A stretch of DNA of 64,000 bases, from contig WAEK01000006.1 of NCBI GenBank assembly GCA_011634665.1, positions 1,434,501 through 1,498,500 on the forward strand, given 5' to 3'. Source of the stretch: Mortierella sp. BCC40632 (lineage: Eukaryota; Mortierellomycota; Mortierellomycetes; Mortierellales; Mortierellaceae). Position numbers and translations under genes: made by a program. Of the stretch, positions 1 through 10,455 are shown one piece after another. The notes under the pieces were generated by a model. The model saw only the letters and a program-made list of their open reading frames with translations. It was not told the DNA's origin and ran no database searches. Position 1 is the first letter of the stretch. Each line of letters opens with the position of its first letter.

Positions 1-403
1 TTTTCCTCCCTTGTTATTTCATTTATGTAGCTCTCTTTTTTTATTGATATTATTTCTTTCTTCCCTTCTGCATTTGAGATGAGATGTCCTCGGCAACAAG
101 AAAAAAAAAAGTTTTTTTTTTTTTTTTTTTTTTTTGTTAAATATTTCTATTTTATATCTTTTTTTTTGTTTCTTTTAAAAATAAAAATAAAAAAAAAAGG
201 AAAAGACTCTTCAACCTAAGCAAACATCTATACACCCTGCCAGTTGAACGGATAAATGCTTCTGTAGACGAAAAGAGAGAGGCTATAATGGTTGACTTGA
301 CATGTTCTAGAGAGAGAGCGAGAGAGAGAAAGAAAAGAAGGGAAACCATGGATACGACTAGATGTGATGCAAGGAGAAGGGGAGGAGGAGGAGGAGGAGG
401 ATT

Positions 404-1283
404 TCAAAGACCAAATTCGACTTCAATTGTTTTCCGTCCAGAGATGAGCAGGTTTGTCACCACTCCTGCTACAAGAAGTGAGGGCATGGGCAGTGGTTGA
501 CGAATGGTTCTCCGGAGGTTGAGGAAGAGATAGGTTAAGCACCAAGCTATTTTTTTTTTTTTTTTTTTTTTTAAACAAAAGGATGAGCCAAGTAATGCGG
601 AGGAAATTGGTTAGTAAGGGAATGATGAAAGAGACAAAGTAAGAGAATCAGCAAGGGCACATAGGGTGAAGAATTGCGTCGAGGGTTTACCTGTTGTGGT
701 TCCTGAGCCGTTTTCTGGGTCACCTACATGCTTCATGTATCTAGAGAGAGAAAGAGAAAGAGAGTGAAGGGTTAGATCATGTAGGTCACTACAAACTGTC
801 TTTTTTTCAGTCCGCAAAAAGAAGGGAGGAGGGGAGTCTCCTCTCAAGTAGCTCCTGTCTTACCCTGATCCAGCAAAAATGGCCGAAAATCCCATCATGA
901 CTCCAAAGTGGGGCATGGCGGGACTTGCCCGAATAGCCTTAGGTACTGACGCGGCACCTAGGAAAGGGGAAAGAATAGAGAGAGTCGGAAGGGATAAATG
1001 AGGTAGGTTAGTGATGCTATGAAAAAAAAAAAAAAAAAAAAAAGAGATCGATTTCGATATGTCGCTGAATACGGTTGGCGTAGTCTTTGTGTATATGTGA
1101 AGAGGGGGGGGGGGCTGGCAACGCGACCCGTAGGTGCGAGACGAGATAAAGCCCAGGAAAATGGAGAGAAGAAGTCCAGAGTGTTCACCTACAAAGAGCA
1201 GAGAGAGACCATTCAGGATAGGGTGACTTGGCGAGCCGGTAGAGCGCAGACTGCTTGTATGCAGAACCGGGTTCCGTGGACAT
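404..1283 (-). CDS. AIM19: AIM19-like small mitochondrial membrane protein
   Basis: Four-exon gene read on the minus strand: 1193-1283, 864-957, 691-740 and 404-546, all with GT-AG borders and matching phases, giving 125 aa. The N-terminal exon reads LYRLAKSPYPEW, like the 'LYxLxxxPYP' start of fungal AIM19 (altered inheritance of mitochondria 19). Exons 2 to 4 join to GYMKHVGDPENGSGTTTAW, matching the AIM19 core in which 'GYM..ND.ENG.G..T.W' sits between membrane spans. Three hydrophobic stretches are visible (about residues 45-62, 78-90 and 101-115). The yeast protein is mitochondrial and poorly characterised; loss affects mitochondrial inheritance. The start was chosen because it is the only ATG preceding the conserved PYP motif in the first exon. 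Introns hold long poly(A)/poly(T) tracts. Divergent from FAF1 with about 400 bp between start codons. Family assignment is from motif memory; the splice structure is strongly supported. Confidence 0.78.
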
Positions 1284-1689
1284 GTTGATAATGGAGCTGA
1301 GTGTTGACTTGTTCGGGGGAGGGGGGAGGAGCGAGTTGAATGTCGGTTCCGGTAGATGCTTTTCAGTAGTCGGAGAGTGATGAGAAAGAAAGAAAACTAT
1401 AAAGTCGCCAGAGGAGGAGCTTGGTTCGGGCTGTGCCTTGTGCCTGACTGGAACGGAAGGAGAGAGGCTTGTGTTTAGCGGGACAGGCTTTTTTTTTTTT
1501 TTTTTTTTTTTTTGTGTGTTTGACTGAGAAAGGCATTATTATCACATGCAACCAAGAGAGAACTCATCTCTTTCTCTCTTTCTTCACCCCATTGGACAGT
1601 GGACTAGTTCAGAAAAGCTCTTTTGTTTCCATCAGGACATCACATCTCTTTCAAGAAACAAGAACCCCATCCACTCACCTCTCTTCATC
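1284..1689. promoter_or_regulatory. divergent promoter region AIM19-like / FAF1
   Basis: About 400 bp between the start codons of two divergently transcribed genes. It holds a G-run near 1315-1327, a poly(T) run at about 1491-1513 and a CT-rich stretch upstream of the FAF1 start. No convincing TATA box was seen. Confidence 0.5.
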
Positions 1690-2941
1690 ATGGACCGTGC
1701 CATGGACAAAAAGACCGCCGCCAGGGCCAAAGCAGCACCAGCACCCATGAAGAAACCAAGGAAACTCGTCAGCACCCTCATCAAACAAAAACCTGCATCC
1801 ACAGCCGCCTCTCTCTCCACAGGCCCTAGCAGTAAAAAGCGCAAGTCTTCAGGAACATCGGAGGAGGACATGGATGTCCCAGATCACGACCTCGACTTTA
1901 TTTCTTTGCTTTCTTCTACAGGATCTGTCAACAAGACCTCCAAGAAGCCCACCCCTGATACCACCACTGCCACAACAAAGGAGTCAACATCGACCAAAAC
2001 AAAAAATGGAGCAGTCATCACAAAAAAGCCCAGGACTGCACCTGAAGTTGTTGTCTTTGATGGATCCAAAATCGGTGGTGGAGGAGCGTCTTCAAGTACC
2101 AGCAGCAGCAGTCTCGACTTTAATTTTAAAAAGTTCATGTCGTCCAAGATCGACAAGCTGGATGAGGCACCACCCCCTATGCAGACACCCATGACAGATC
2201 AGGAAAAGGAAGAGGAACTTCAAAACAAGCGGAACGACGTTGAGTTGCATTCTTTGATTAAGGCTAGTCGTCTCTTGGAGCAGTATACGGCAGATCAGCT
2301 GGACGGTGCAGATCGGAGGCGGCATCAGCGTGAACAATTGGTCAAGCTCGGTATTCAGGTATCGTCAAAATTGTCTTGATGACAGAGTCTGGATCGAGGA
2401 GAACGATATTGTTGCATTTTTTTTTCTTTCTAAATACCTTTGTTAACGACTGTTGTGTTCATTTTGTGTTGAACTATTAATTTCCTCCCCCGCAATCAGA
2501 AAAAGGAAAAGAACAAGGTGCCATACAAGGTTGGCATCGGCATGATGGACAAACAGCGTGAGCGAGACCAGAAGGAATTGGAGGAGGTACAGAACCCTAG
2601 CCTACAGACAAACCCATATTGTATTAGCATGTGCATGTGTTTTTTTTTTAGACTCGACTATCCCAACTAATCTGACTGACTTGTTCTTTTTTATCCCATC
2701 CTGCTTCTACCCCGATTAGGCCAAGAACAATGGAACATATCACAAGAGCATCAAGCACTTGTTTGCAGCAGCAGGAGGCAAGAAGAAAGAAAAATCACGG
2801 TCCGATCGAGGACTCAAGTCCTCAATGGGTCGATTCAAGGGTGGAATGCTTACCTTGACTCAGAAGGAGATCCGAACCGTTCAACGTGAAGGCATCAAAC
2901 CAAAGCCAGGCAAGAAGAAGGGCAAGGGTGGTCGTCGTTAA
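1690..2941 (+). CDS. FAF1: FAF1/C1orf131-like ribosome biogenesis protein (DUF4602)
   Basis: Three exons (1690-2358, 2500-2586, 2720-2941), all phase 0, giving 325 aa. The first two thirds is low-complexity, Lys/Ser/Thr-rich and probably disordered. The C-terminal 100 residues are basic and carry the hallmark GRFKGGMLTLT followed by a Lys/Arg-rich tail (KPKPGKKKGKGGRR). That ending is typical of the DUF4602 family: yeast Faf1 and human C1orf131, SSU-processome factors needed for 18S pre-rRNA processing in the nucleolus. Length is close to yeast Faf1. The ATG at 1690 has a good context (catcATGG); an in-frame upstream ATG at 1546 would add 48 residues rich in Ser/Leu and is less likely. I see the motif directly; the function is taken from the family. 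Confidence 0.8.
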
Positions 2942-3412
2942 GGCAGTACCTGTAATCAAAATAAAAAGAAAAAGAAAAAAGAAAGATAGAAAAAAAGAGA
3001 AAACAGGACGGGGATCCGTGTAGACAATGATCCAATAGTAGACCTAAAAAGAAAAAGAAAAAAAAAAGGGAATGCCACATGGCGCCGATATTGGACACAG
3101 GCGCGTGTGTGTTCGTGGATAGCGTGAAGAGATGGACTGTCGGGGCGGGTAAAATTTGCCCGCACTTGATCGACCCCAGTTTTCGCCTCGCACCGTAACC
3201 TGGGCAAGATTTAGAGTTTCCGAAGGAAGGAAGGACATTCGCCTCGGCTCACTAGGACATTGTCGTGTACTCTTTTCCCATTCGACCCCACCTCCCACTT
3301 TCTCATTCTTTTTTTTTTTTTTCTTTTTTTCTTTCTTTTTTTCTTCTCTTTCTCTGATCCGCATCAGCATTCTCTCTTCTCTCCTCCCTAATCCTACAAA
3401 AAGTCTCTCATC
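2942..3412. other. intergenic: FAF1 3' end and peroxiredoxin promoter
   Basis: 470 bp between two tandem genes. The first half is A/G-rich with poly(A) runs (FAF1 3' UTR); the second half becomes a CT-rich pyrimidine stretch (3301-3355) just upstream of the peroxiredoxin ATG, a common arrangement for highly expressed fungal genes. No gene seen. Confidence 0.5.
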
Positions 3413-5026
3413 ATGTCCCAAGTAAGTCTGCCGCTTTATGGATCAGGACCCTTCACCCAGGACGAGCATTTCATTCATTTGCACAGCAGGACTTTGCATC
3501 CAGAGCAAGCTTCACACATTTGCACGACCATGACTCATAGTCATTTTTTTTTTCCCCGGCTATTTTCTACTCGACAATACATCCTCTCAACTCTACACCA
3601 GCGAATTCCTTTACTTGCAACCACGAGTCTTTTGAACGAAGCAGACCATAGCTCCTTGGAAACTCTTTACAACTCTACTTTGACACTAACAAGAAGAAGA
3701 AAAAAAAAATGGACGCGTAATTTCATTCTACTCTTCAGATCCAAGTCGGCGATACCCTCCCTTCGGTCAACCTCAAGTACTGGTAAGTTGATATGAGGTT
3801 GGCTTTGGCACTTGCGATAGAGAAAAAGAAAGAAAACAAGGTTCGCGAGATTCACATGTGCTGTTTGTTTTTTCTCTTCCTCTTGACTTAGCCCATATGA
3901 TCCTTCGTTGAAGAATGCCTGCGGAATTCCTCAGAACTTGAACACTGATTCGTTCAAGGGCAAGAAGGTCGTCATCTTTGGAGTCCCTGGCGCCTTTACC
4001 CCCACCTGCAACAACAACCATTTGCCAGAGTAAGGAAAGGGAGAGGGGGTGGGGGGGGGTGGGGTGTCTGTTTCCTCTGGAAATTGCCTTTTTGTTTGAG
4101 CAACGAATATGATCAGTGGCTCACTCTAGACCTGTTGCTTTCCTTTTGCTGTTTTTTTTTATGGTGCATTCGTCAAACAGGTACCACGAGAAGTACCAGG
4201 ACCTTGCTAAGAAGGGCATTGACCAGATTGTCTGCATCAGCACTGCTGATGCCTTGTAAGTGGAAGCCTTTTGAAACCACATCCTTCTATGCCAAAGGAA
4301 TGGGAGAAAGAAAAAAGAAAAAAGAAAAAAGAGGCGAAGGCACTCATCTCTCTCTCTCTCTCTCTCTCTCTCCGTGTATGTGTGTGTACTATTCAATCCT
4401 TAGCGTCATGGATGCTTGGGGCAAGTGGACCAATGTCAGTGACAAGCTCATCATGGCTGCTGATGGAAACGGTGACTTTGTCAAGGCCACCGGTCTTGTC
4501 CAGGGTAAGACTTTTCTATTCTTGACCGCGTCTTTGAAAAAAAAGGCAAAGATTGGCAAAAAAAAAAAAAAAAAAAGCATCACTCTACTCACTCTACCTT
4601 CTGATTTTTATAACCGAAAAAACAAATCTCAAACAGACCTCTCCAAGAATGGAATGGGTGCTGTCCGCTCCAAGCGCTTTGCCATGGTTGTTGACAACAT
4701 GAAGGTTGTCTATATTGGTGTTGAGACCCAGTAAGTTGCCTTTTTTTTTTTTTTTTTTCCATTATACATTCGACCACATCCAGCTTGGATGGCGTTCTGC
4801 GTCGATTAGTTGTACCATCCCTAATTTTCTCTTTTTTTACAGGTTCGGTGTCTCGGTCTCTGGAGCTACTGCTGTTCTCGCCAAACTTAAAAAAAAAAAA
4901 AAAAAATCAAGGTCGCTTCTTTTGTCATATCTACGTCTCCTACATCCATCCCAATGCATATACGCTTCAATACACTATGATTTCTTTTCTATTTTATTTT
5001 CCAGAGAAACTTGTATCAATGAGTAA
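3413..5026 (+). CDS. AHP1: type II peroxiredoxin (PRX5/AHP1/PMP20 family)
   Basis: Seven recognisable exons: 3413-3421, 3739-3782, 3892-4029, 4181-4255, 4404-4504, 4637-4730 and 4843 onward; the first carries only three codons. The conserved protein is 169 aa, the family's normal size. It contains PGAFTPTC with the peroxidatic Cys in the PxxxTxxC motif (exon 3), preceded by GKKVVIFGV, and the typical WGKW and TGLVQ/DLS segments. It is a thiol peroxidase reducing H2O2 and alkyl hydroperoxides through thioredoxin or glutathione. The conserved body ends at 4888 in AVLAKL; Ala-Lys-Leu at a C-terminus would be a peroxisomal PTS1 signal, as in fungal PMP20. The frame does not stop there: it runs through 18 A's and, unspliced, ends at 5026. 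A possible last intron (4911-5004) gives the same frame. The true C-terminus is uncertain. Only 67 bp separate it from the convergent downstream gene. Confidence 0.93.
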
Positions 5027-5093
5027 TTACTTTCTCTGGTGTCACAAGAACTGCTGTCGGATCCTATCCAATTTGAAACACCTCCCCTCCCCG

Positions 5094-6233
5094 CTAAAAC
5101 TTTAGGCACTGATTCAATTGACAACCTGGGCACCCTTTATCCAACAGTCGATAACATTGTTCATGAACCCAATGTCCGCAATCGTTTGGATGAACCTCTT
5201 GAGAAGGAACAGTCTTTAGACAAACAAGACAGCTTTCAAATCGATTCAAATGCGTGGATTCGATGACTAGTCGATCAAATCCTTGACTATACTGGATCAA
5301 ATCATAGTATTGGTAACCATTTTCCTTAGTGACCATTGTCCAGTCGGACGAGAATTGCTCGCCTGTACCCGCTCGAATCCCATGGAATCGGAATTTACAT
5401 TCAACAAACCCCACAAGTCGAGGGTTGGTCATCTTGTTTCGTTGATAACAACAGGGACATTGGGTTTTTGGAGGAAGATTGAGCTCAGTAAAGCCAAGAC
5501 CTTGTGCACAAATGAAGCGATGCGTTGGTTGACATTGACAATAGCATTCGATATTGGTTCCTCCTCCTGCCACACGTCCCAGAGGAATCGCCGTTTCGAT
5601 GAAATCGAGACGAGAGAAACAAAGTGAGGCTGTGGTGGTGTTTGTGGTCTCTGTCTTGTCGTCAAGGTCAAAGATGGCCACCCCTCCTCCAGGCACTTTT
5701 TGTCCACTCCTTTGATATACAAGATACACTTTGTCACCCATTCCGAGACCACACGAGGCCATTGTCAGCGTATTATCCAGTTCTTTTAGTCCTGGTGCCA
5801 CGAGTCGTAATCGAACTGCAGGGGTTCCTTCACTCTCTTCAAGCAACTCTTTGAGTTCTTGGATCGTGAATTGGGGGTCATAGGGAAGGTGAATTGTCTT
5901 TCCTGTCATTGTTTGAGCCAATATCCCTAAAGGAGTTGTTGACTTGAGGCGAGGAAGCCTTGGTGAAGGGCGTGAATAATAGGTCAAGGCGGATCCAAAG
6001 ATTCGGTACTCGGAGATGGGTTTTTGGATGGTTTCCAAAGAGATGCCATTGACATAGAGTTTGTTCTCTTGAAGGTCTCTGTTGTAGTTAGGGTAGTTCT
6101 CGGATGCGTGTGATAATATGTTGGAGATATGTTGGAGGATGAGTGAGATGGTGGGATCCTCTTCTGAAAAGGTCAAATGGAGTGACCTCCCGGGTTGGTT
6201 TGCCACGAGTACGATTAACTTTGTGGAAATCAT
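5094..6233 (-). CDS. ubiquitin-like domain plus RING-H2 finger protein
   Basis: Uninterrupted 379-aa reading frame. Residues about 105-178 read like ubiquitin: QTMTGKTIHLPYDPQFTI, then LKELLEESEGTP, RLRLVAPGLKELDNTL and a closing VYLVYQ strand. Residues 1-90 may be a second, diverged beta-grasp domain. After a Gly-rich linker and a Cys-rich middle (CYCQCQ, CPCC) the C-terminus has CLVC ... CGHWVHEQC ... CPGC, spacing C-x2-C-x14-C-x-H-x2-H-x2-C-x7-C-x2-C, a RING-H2 (C3H2C3) pattern. Proteins pairing a built-in Ubl with a RING could act as ubiquitin E3 ligases or adaptors; no substrate can be inferred. I do not know a named orthologue. A spliced 5' leader with its own short reading frame lies upstream (6374-6540). 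Confidence 0.7.
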   Translation of the reverse strand: MISTKLIVLVANQPGRSLHLTFSEEDPTISLILQHISNILSHASENYPNYNRDLQENKLYVNGISLETIQKPISEYRIFGSALTYYSRPSPRLPRLKSTTPLGILAQTMTGKTIHLPYDPQFTIQELKELLEESEGTPAVRLRLVAPGLKELDNTLTMASCGLGMGDKVYLVYQRSGQKVPGGGVAIFDLDDKTETTNTTTASLCFSRLDFIETAIPLGRVAGGGTNIECYCQCQPTHRFICAQGLGFTELNLPPKTQCPCCYQRNKMTNPRLVGFVECKFRFHGIRAGTGEQFSSDWTMVTKENGYQYYDLIQYSQGFDRLVIESTHLNRFESCLVCLKTVPSQEVHPNDCGHWVHEQCYRLLDKGCPGCQLNQCLKF

Positions 6234-6373
6234 GCTTCTTGCCTATGAAGAAGTCAACTACTGATATTTTTTTTTTTTTTTTTTTTTTTGTTCAATAGTG
6301 TAGAAATATGATCTTGTTTGATCCTATAGAAGGCTTCCTCCTTCTAGCTAGCTGTTTTTGAGCAAAAACTTAC

Positions 6374-6540
6374 GCGATCTCTATTTCTTGGGCGGAGTTG
6401 GAAAGAGCCTGAAAAAAAAAAAAAAAAAAAAAAGGTCAGACAGGACAAGACCAGAGAGTTTCAGGATCTCTAGAAAGGGAGAGCAAAAAAAAAAAAACCT
6501 GCATCAAGGAGATGTCAATGAATGACTCTTGTCTGAACAT
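6374..6540 (-). other. spliced leader exons with short upstream reading frame
   Basis: Two exon-like pieces, 6499-6540 and 6374-6408, bounded by GT...AG with a T-rich tract before the second. From the ATG at 6540 they read MFRQESFIDISLMQ and then ALSNSAQEIEI. A GTAAGT donor follows at 6373. Splicing to the AG at about 6243 closes the frame within four codons at a TGA overlapping the ATG of the Ubl-RING gene (ATGA). It could be a regulatory uORF, a tiny separate gene, or the real N-terminus of the downstream protein through an acceptor I did not find. Confidence 0.4.
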
Positions 6541-6877
6541 TCGCCCATGGAGAAGTAAATCTCACAGGATAGTCAGCTGATCGAAAAGTTCCAGTTCTAT
6601 TGGCACTGATCCGAAAGAGATACTCAGGGATCCATCCTCTCTGAGAGTTTCTTGTACTCTTTAAATATCATCACCACTCGCCTGGTCTACATCCGCTTCC
6701 CCGACTAGCCCGTTGTTGTATGGGGAGTCTGGCAAGTGTTCAGATGAAATGAGTAAAGCGAAAAGGTCTGAATCGTTTATTGGAGCGCTATTTCATTAGT
6801 AATACAGCGAGGACTAGATAGAGTCTGGCGAGTCAACTTGTCACAGCACTAGGCGCTTGATAGTCGAACCACTGCCG

Positions 6878-6943
6878 TTTGTTGTTGTTGCTACTGCTGC
6901 TGCTGCTGTTGTTGTTGTCGTTGTCACCGTTGTTGTCGTTATT

Positions 6944-6983
<40 letters not shown>

Positions 6984-7005
6984 TTGTTGTTGTTTTTGCA
7001 ACCTC
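6878..7005. repeat. GTT/GCT/GTC trinucleotide repeat
   Basis: About 125 bp of triplets: GTT and GCT units first, then mixed GTT/GTC and a pure (GTC) run of about 12 units near 6941-6980. It begins just past the stop of the Crypton-derived gene on the opposite strand. Confidence 0.9.
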
Positions 7006-7045
7006 CTCTGTGTCGACCTGGTGTTTCCTTTGTCTCCAGACACCC

Positions 7046-10000
7046 TTACTTTTTCAGCCCTTTCTTTCTCTCCGACGCCAATGCTCGACAGTGACTAACT
7101 AGACTGCTGGTACTACGATTACTCTTCCATTTCTGAAGCTCTTCAATGGCTTGTCCGATGGGTTGACCCGTTGAAGTGATGTACTGGATTTGCTGGACAA
7201 CCTTGGACCATCTCCAGATTCTTCTTGAGATAGGATCGCGCCATGACAATGGACCATAGAATTTTTTATACTCCATATAGCGATGGTACTCGTCCCAAAT
7301 TTCTTGAACTGTCATTGGCCGGGTCGCCTCGGAAATCACTTCGAATGCTACTCTGTTATGAGTACTTGACTCGCTAGTCGACGGAGGTGGTCCTAATGGG
7401 GGTGGAGTCGGTTGGCTGCCTTCGGATCGGATAGCTGAGCAGTTTGGATGCTGGGATGACGATTCTGCCGCAGATGGTAGCAGTTTGGACCACGGCTCAT
7501 AAAAAGGGGGCGGAGGTGGTGGCTGTGGTACTCTATACGAGTTGGATGTATGATCGTTCCAATTATCAAACATAGTCGTCACAGCACCTGTAAACCATTT
7601 GAGTTGTTGCTTCGTAAAAGGTAGCTTCGTTAAAGGCAGCTTCGTTTTGGACTGGCGATCCCGTTGAGACTGTTCTAGGTATTGCTGAAACTGTTCTTGA
7701 CTTTGCTTCAAAATATATTGTGTAGTCATTTCAAGGTCGTGAGCAATCGTACGATAAAACTCTACTGGCGCAGGTGAACCGTTTTGCATGAGTGCTCCTG
7801 AAACTTTGCGTTGGAATTCCTTGAACTCCTGGCTTGAAAACAAAGGATGCTGTAGGACGGGGCCATCCATTCCATGGTGAATGTAGGCTGCTGCATCCTG
7901 AAGGATCACTTTTCGCATTCGCACAAGCATTTCCAAGAAAGGCTGTTGTTCGGGATACTCGTCAACATTATCCGTGCATTTTGTCTTTGTACTCTCATCA
8001 AGATCAGGCGTGGCAGCATAGACGTCTTCGTCTCTCATAAGTCGTTGACATCTTGCTACCCAAATATCATAATTTGCTGTCCCTGGTGCAAATAAAGCCT
8101 CCTCAACAAAGGGGAATACTCGCCTTTGAAGATCGATAGGAGGATCCTCTTCATTACGTTTCAGATGAAACGGCTTCTTCCAGAATCCCGCCATACCAAA
8201 TGCAAATGGCGCCGTGTGGTCAGAGGGATGCATCTGCCCTACTCCAGCTACCTTTCGATTGCCTATCCTAATAACGGCCTCAGGTATTCCAGCATTCCTT
8301 GCTTCTAAAATTCCACTACGCCGTCCCGAATACATAGAATGTCTACACTGAGATCGGTGGGGCATGAAGTTTTCCATGGTAGATGCTGTTGTTTCCGAAG
8401 GGGATATCACTGATTCAAGGTGACTTTGTGTTTGGAGGATCTTTTGCTTCATCCAGTCTGCACTCTTGAAGGAGGGCGCGTCCATTGAAGACTAAAATGG
8501 GGAGATGAAATAAAATGCAACTATCGTCAAGTCCAGGGCAACTCCATTCCGTGCCCATACACACAAGTTCCAACAAAGAAAAAGAAAAAAAAAATAGGAA
8601 AGGTATACTATACCTGCCACATCCCAAACAAGTAAAACGCTAATGCTCCAATAGGACATCGTCTGTAATCCTCATGACGTATAGCAGTGCTGTACTGCTG
8701 ATTCTCGGCTTGGTTGAGAGTTTTACGGTTAAGAGCGAAAGCAAGCATTGACACTGCCTGGGTTCCCCCTAACCGCTTTGGAATCGACAACATAAAGCAA
8801 TCGGATTGTCTTAAGCGCCACAAATCGAGATCTTTGAGAATCATAAAGTGTCGAACAGACAATGCAAAGTGTTCACGAAGAGCTAGTTGCAAAGACACTC
8901 TCTCGGCATTCATCCAGTAATTGAGAAGCATTAGGGTGTGTTCCTCTATAGTATACAAGTGATGGATAATGCGAGTCCCCGAGGAGTCCTGTCCTTTTCT
9001 CAGAATACCGATGACTAGGCTCTTTCCATACTGGATCAAGGCTTCCTCGATACGCTTGCTTGTTCGGATGGAGATGCTCTCAATCGGCTCTACTTGGCGA
9101 GTGCACTGTCGGGTGTGCAGATAGACAAGTGCTTCAAAAGCCTGTTGCATCGTCTTTACTCCACATGGAATGACGAGTTTCCTCCGCCCTTGGGCATCCT
9201 CTGGTATTGAATCTAATACTGAGAACCAATCAATCGGGAGCGTTTGTTTCGATAAGACTACCCTCATAGATCAAGGTCATTATCATATCAATTCATAGCT
9301 GCAGATAAACCATACTGGCCCCAAGATCCACGGTTCTTTGGGTAGAACTTTGACAAGTCTCTCCAACATCGGTGAATGTTTTTTCCGCCGACTGTGGTCC
9401 TTGCTCTACATGTTGGGTCCCCTCTGCCTGCTTTGCTTGCTCTGTTTGAACTAGATGCGCTGCTTGCACAGCTTGGTCTGTTGGTAGTGTCACGGATGGG
9501 GTCTCGCCTGGTGTTTTGGCAGGACTAGGGTACCTACGATACATTGGTAACCCTTTTGAAATCTTCATGTCTTTGGTATAGTATATTGTGGCCATTTTGT
9601 TGAACATGACCTCTTTCAAAAAAGCCAGCACCTTGCCCTCTGACACGTCGTAGGGTAATTTCTCATGACCTAGATATTTTCCATCGCAGAATGTCTATAG
9701 CAATGCCCCCCACCCCGGCGCCATGCGCCATGGTAAGTGTTCGTCTCAGATCAAGATCACTTAGTAGCTTGCACTTTGTGATGGTGCTTTCTTTACCTTG
9801 TAGAGCTCGAGGTAAGGTTTGAATGTCTTCTCGAGATTCCCCTCTTCTGTTGTAGGCTCAAGAAGGTCCGGTGATGCGCCTAGTTCGTCGACTAACTCGT
9901 TGAACCCTTGACCATCTTTTATGTCATGTTAGTCCGTGAAGGTAAGATATCTACATGTCCTGCATAGGAGGCAGTTTCAACTATTCAAGAGCCATCCATA

Positions 10001-10455
10001 CCGACTTGTTTTTCGAAGGTTATCTCAGGGAACGCCACGGTAGATAAAAAGGTGTCGGTATCATCTGGTTCGACTTCTATCGTACTGTCTTCTGATTCGG
10101 AGATTGCCCAGGAGAATGTCTGCTCGCCTGGGTTTCCAGAGTCCGAGTCGCTCTCCAGTGAGTCTTGTTGCGTTGTTGTGGCGACCAGAGGGGACTCCAG
10201 GGTCTGCTGCTGTATTATGGCGGCGATTACCGAAAGCTCCAGAGTCTGTTGTTGTTGCTGTTGTAGGATTTTGATTTTCTCTTGTACCAGGGCTATTTTC
10301 TTGGCCAGGCGCTCCCTGGCATCCGCCTCTGATTTTTTTGGACGACCTCTCTTTCGCTTGGGTAGTGTCAAAATCTCTGTAACTTCAGCTGAATGAGTGG
10401 CGTTCCATTTTCTCATTCCACGGATCACCAGTGTGTGCCTCGCTCCTTGACTCAT
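7046..10455 (-). CDS. Crypton-type tyrosine recombinase-like protein with AT-hook and GCR1_C domain
   Basis: Five exons, 10002-10455, 9797-9915, 9316-9694, 8614-9257 and 7046-8491, with GT-AG borders and matching phases, give 1013 aa without a stop. Exon 1 has an AT-hook (KRKRGRPKK) and a Gln-rich coiled stretch. Exons 2 and 3 form a core-binding-like region (YDVSEGKVLAFLKEV). Exon 4 carries the NDC10_II/Crypton core: an Arg in SVRHFMILKDLDLW, a Lys in NRKTLNQ, and RHEDYRRCPIGALAFYLF. Exon 5 continues with SGRRSGILEARNAGIPEAVIR, MAGFWKKPFHL and LQRRVFPFVEE, then a C-terminal GCR1_C-like DNA-binding domain (TVQEIWDEYHRYM ... WSKVVQQIQYI). By eye, the catalytic HxxR His is Tyr (YSGR), the following W/H is Lys (GNRK), and no nucleophilic Tyr precedes MAGF. 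It therefore looks like a recombinase that has lost catalysis, as yeast Ndc10 has. A further upstream exon near 10385-10648 is possible. Confidence 0.83.
7046..10455 (-). mobile_element. Crypton-derived locus, ends undefined
   Basis: Cryptons are DNA transposons that carry a tyrosine recombinase and no terminal inverted repeats, so only the coding part can be delimited. No flanking repeat was recognised. Whether this is a transposon copy or a domesticated host gene is open. Confidence 0.5.

Noticed and set aside
1225..1290. tRNA-like sequence on the plus strand (GGTAGAGCGC ... GGGTTCC)
   Set aside because: The anticodon and acceptor stems do not pair, and the same bases on the minus strand are the first coding exon of the AIM19-like gene.
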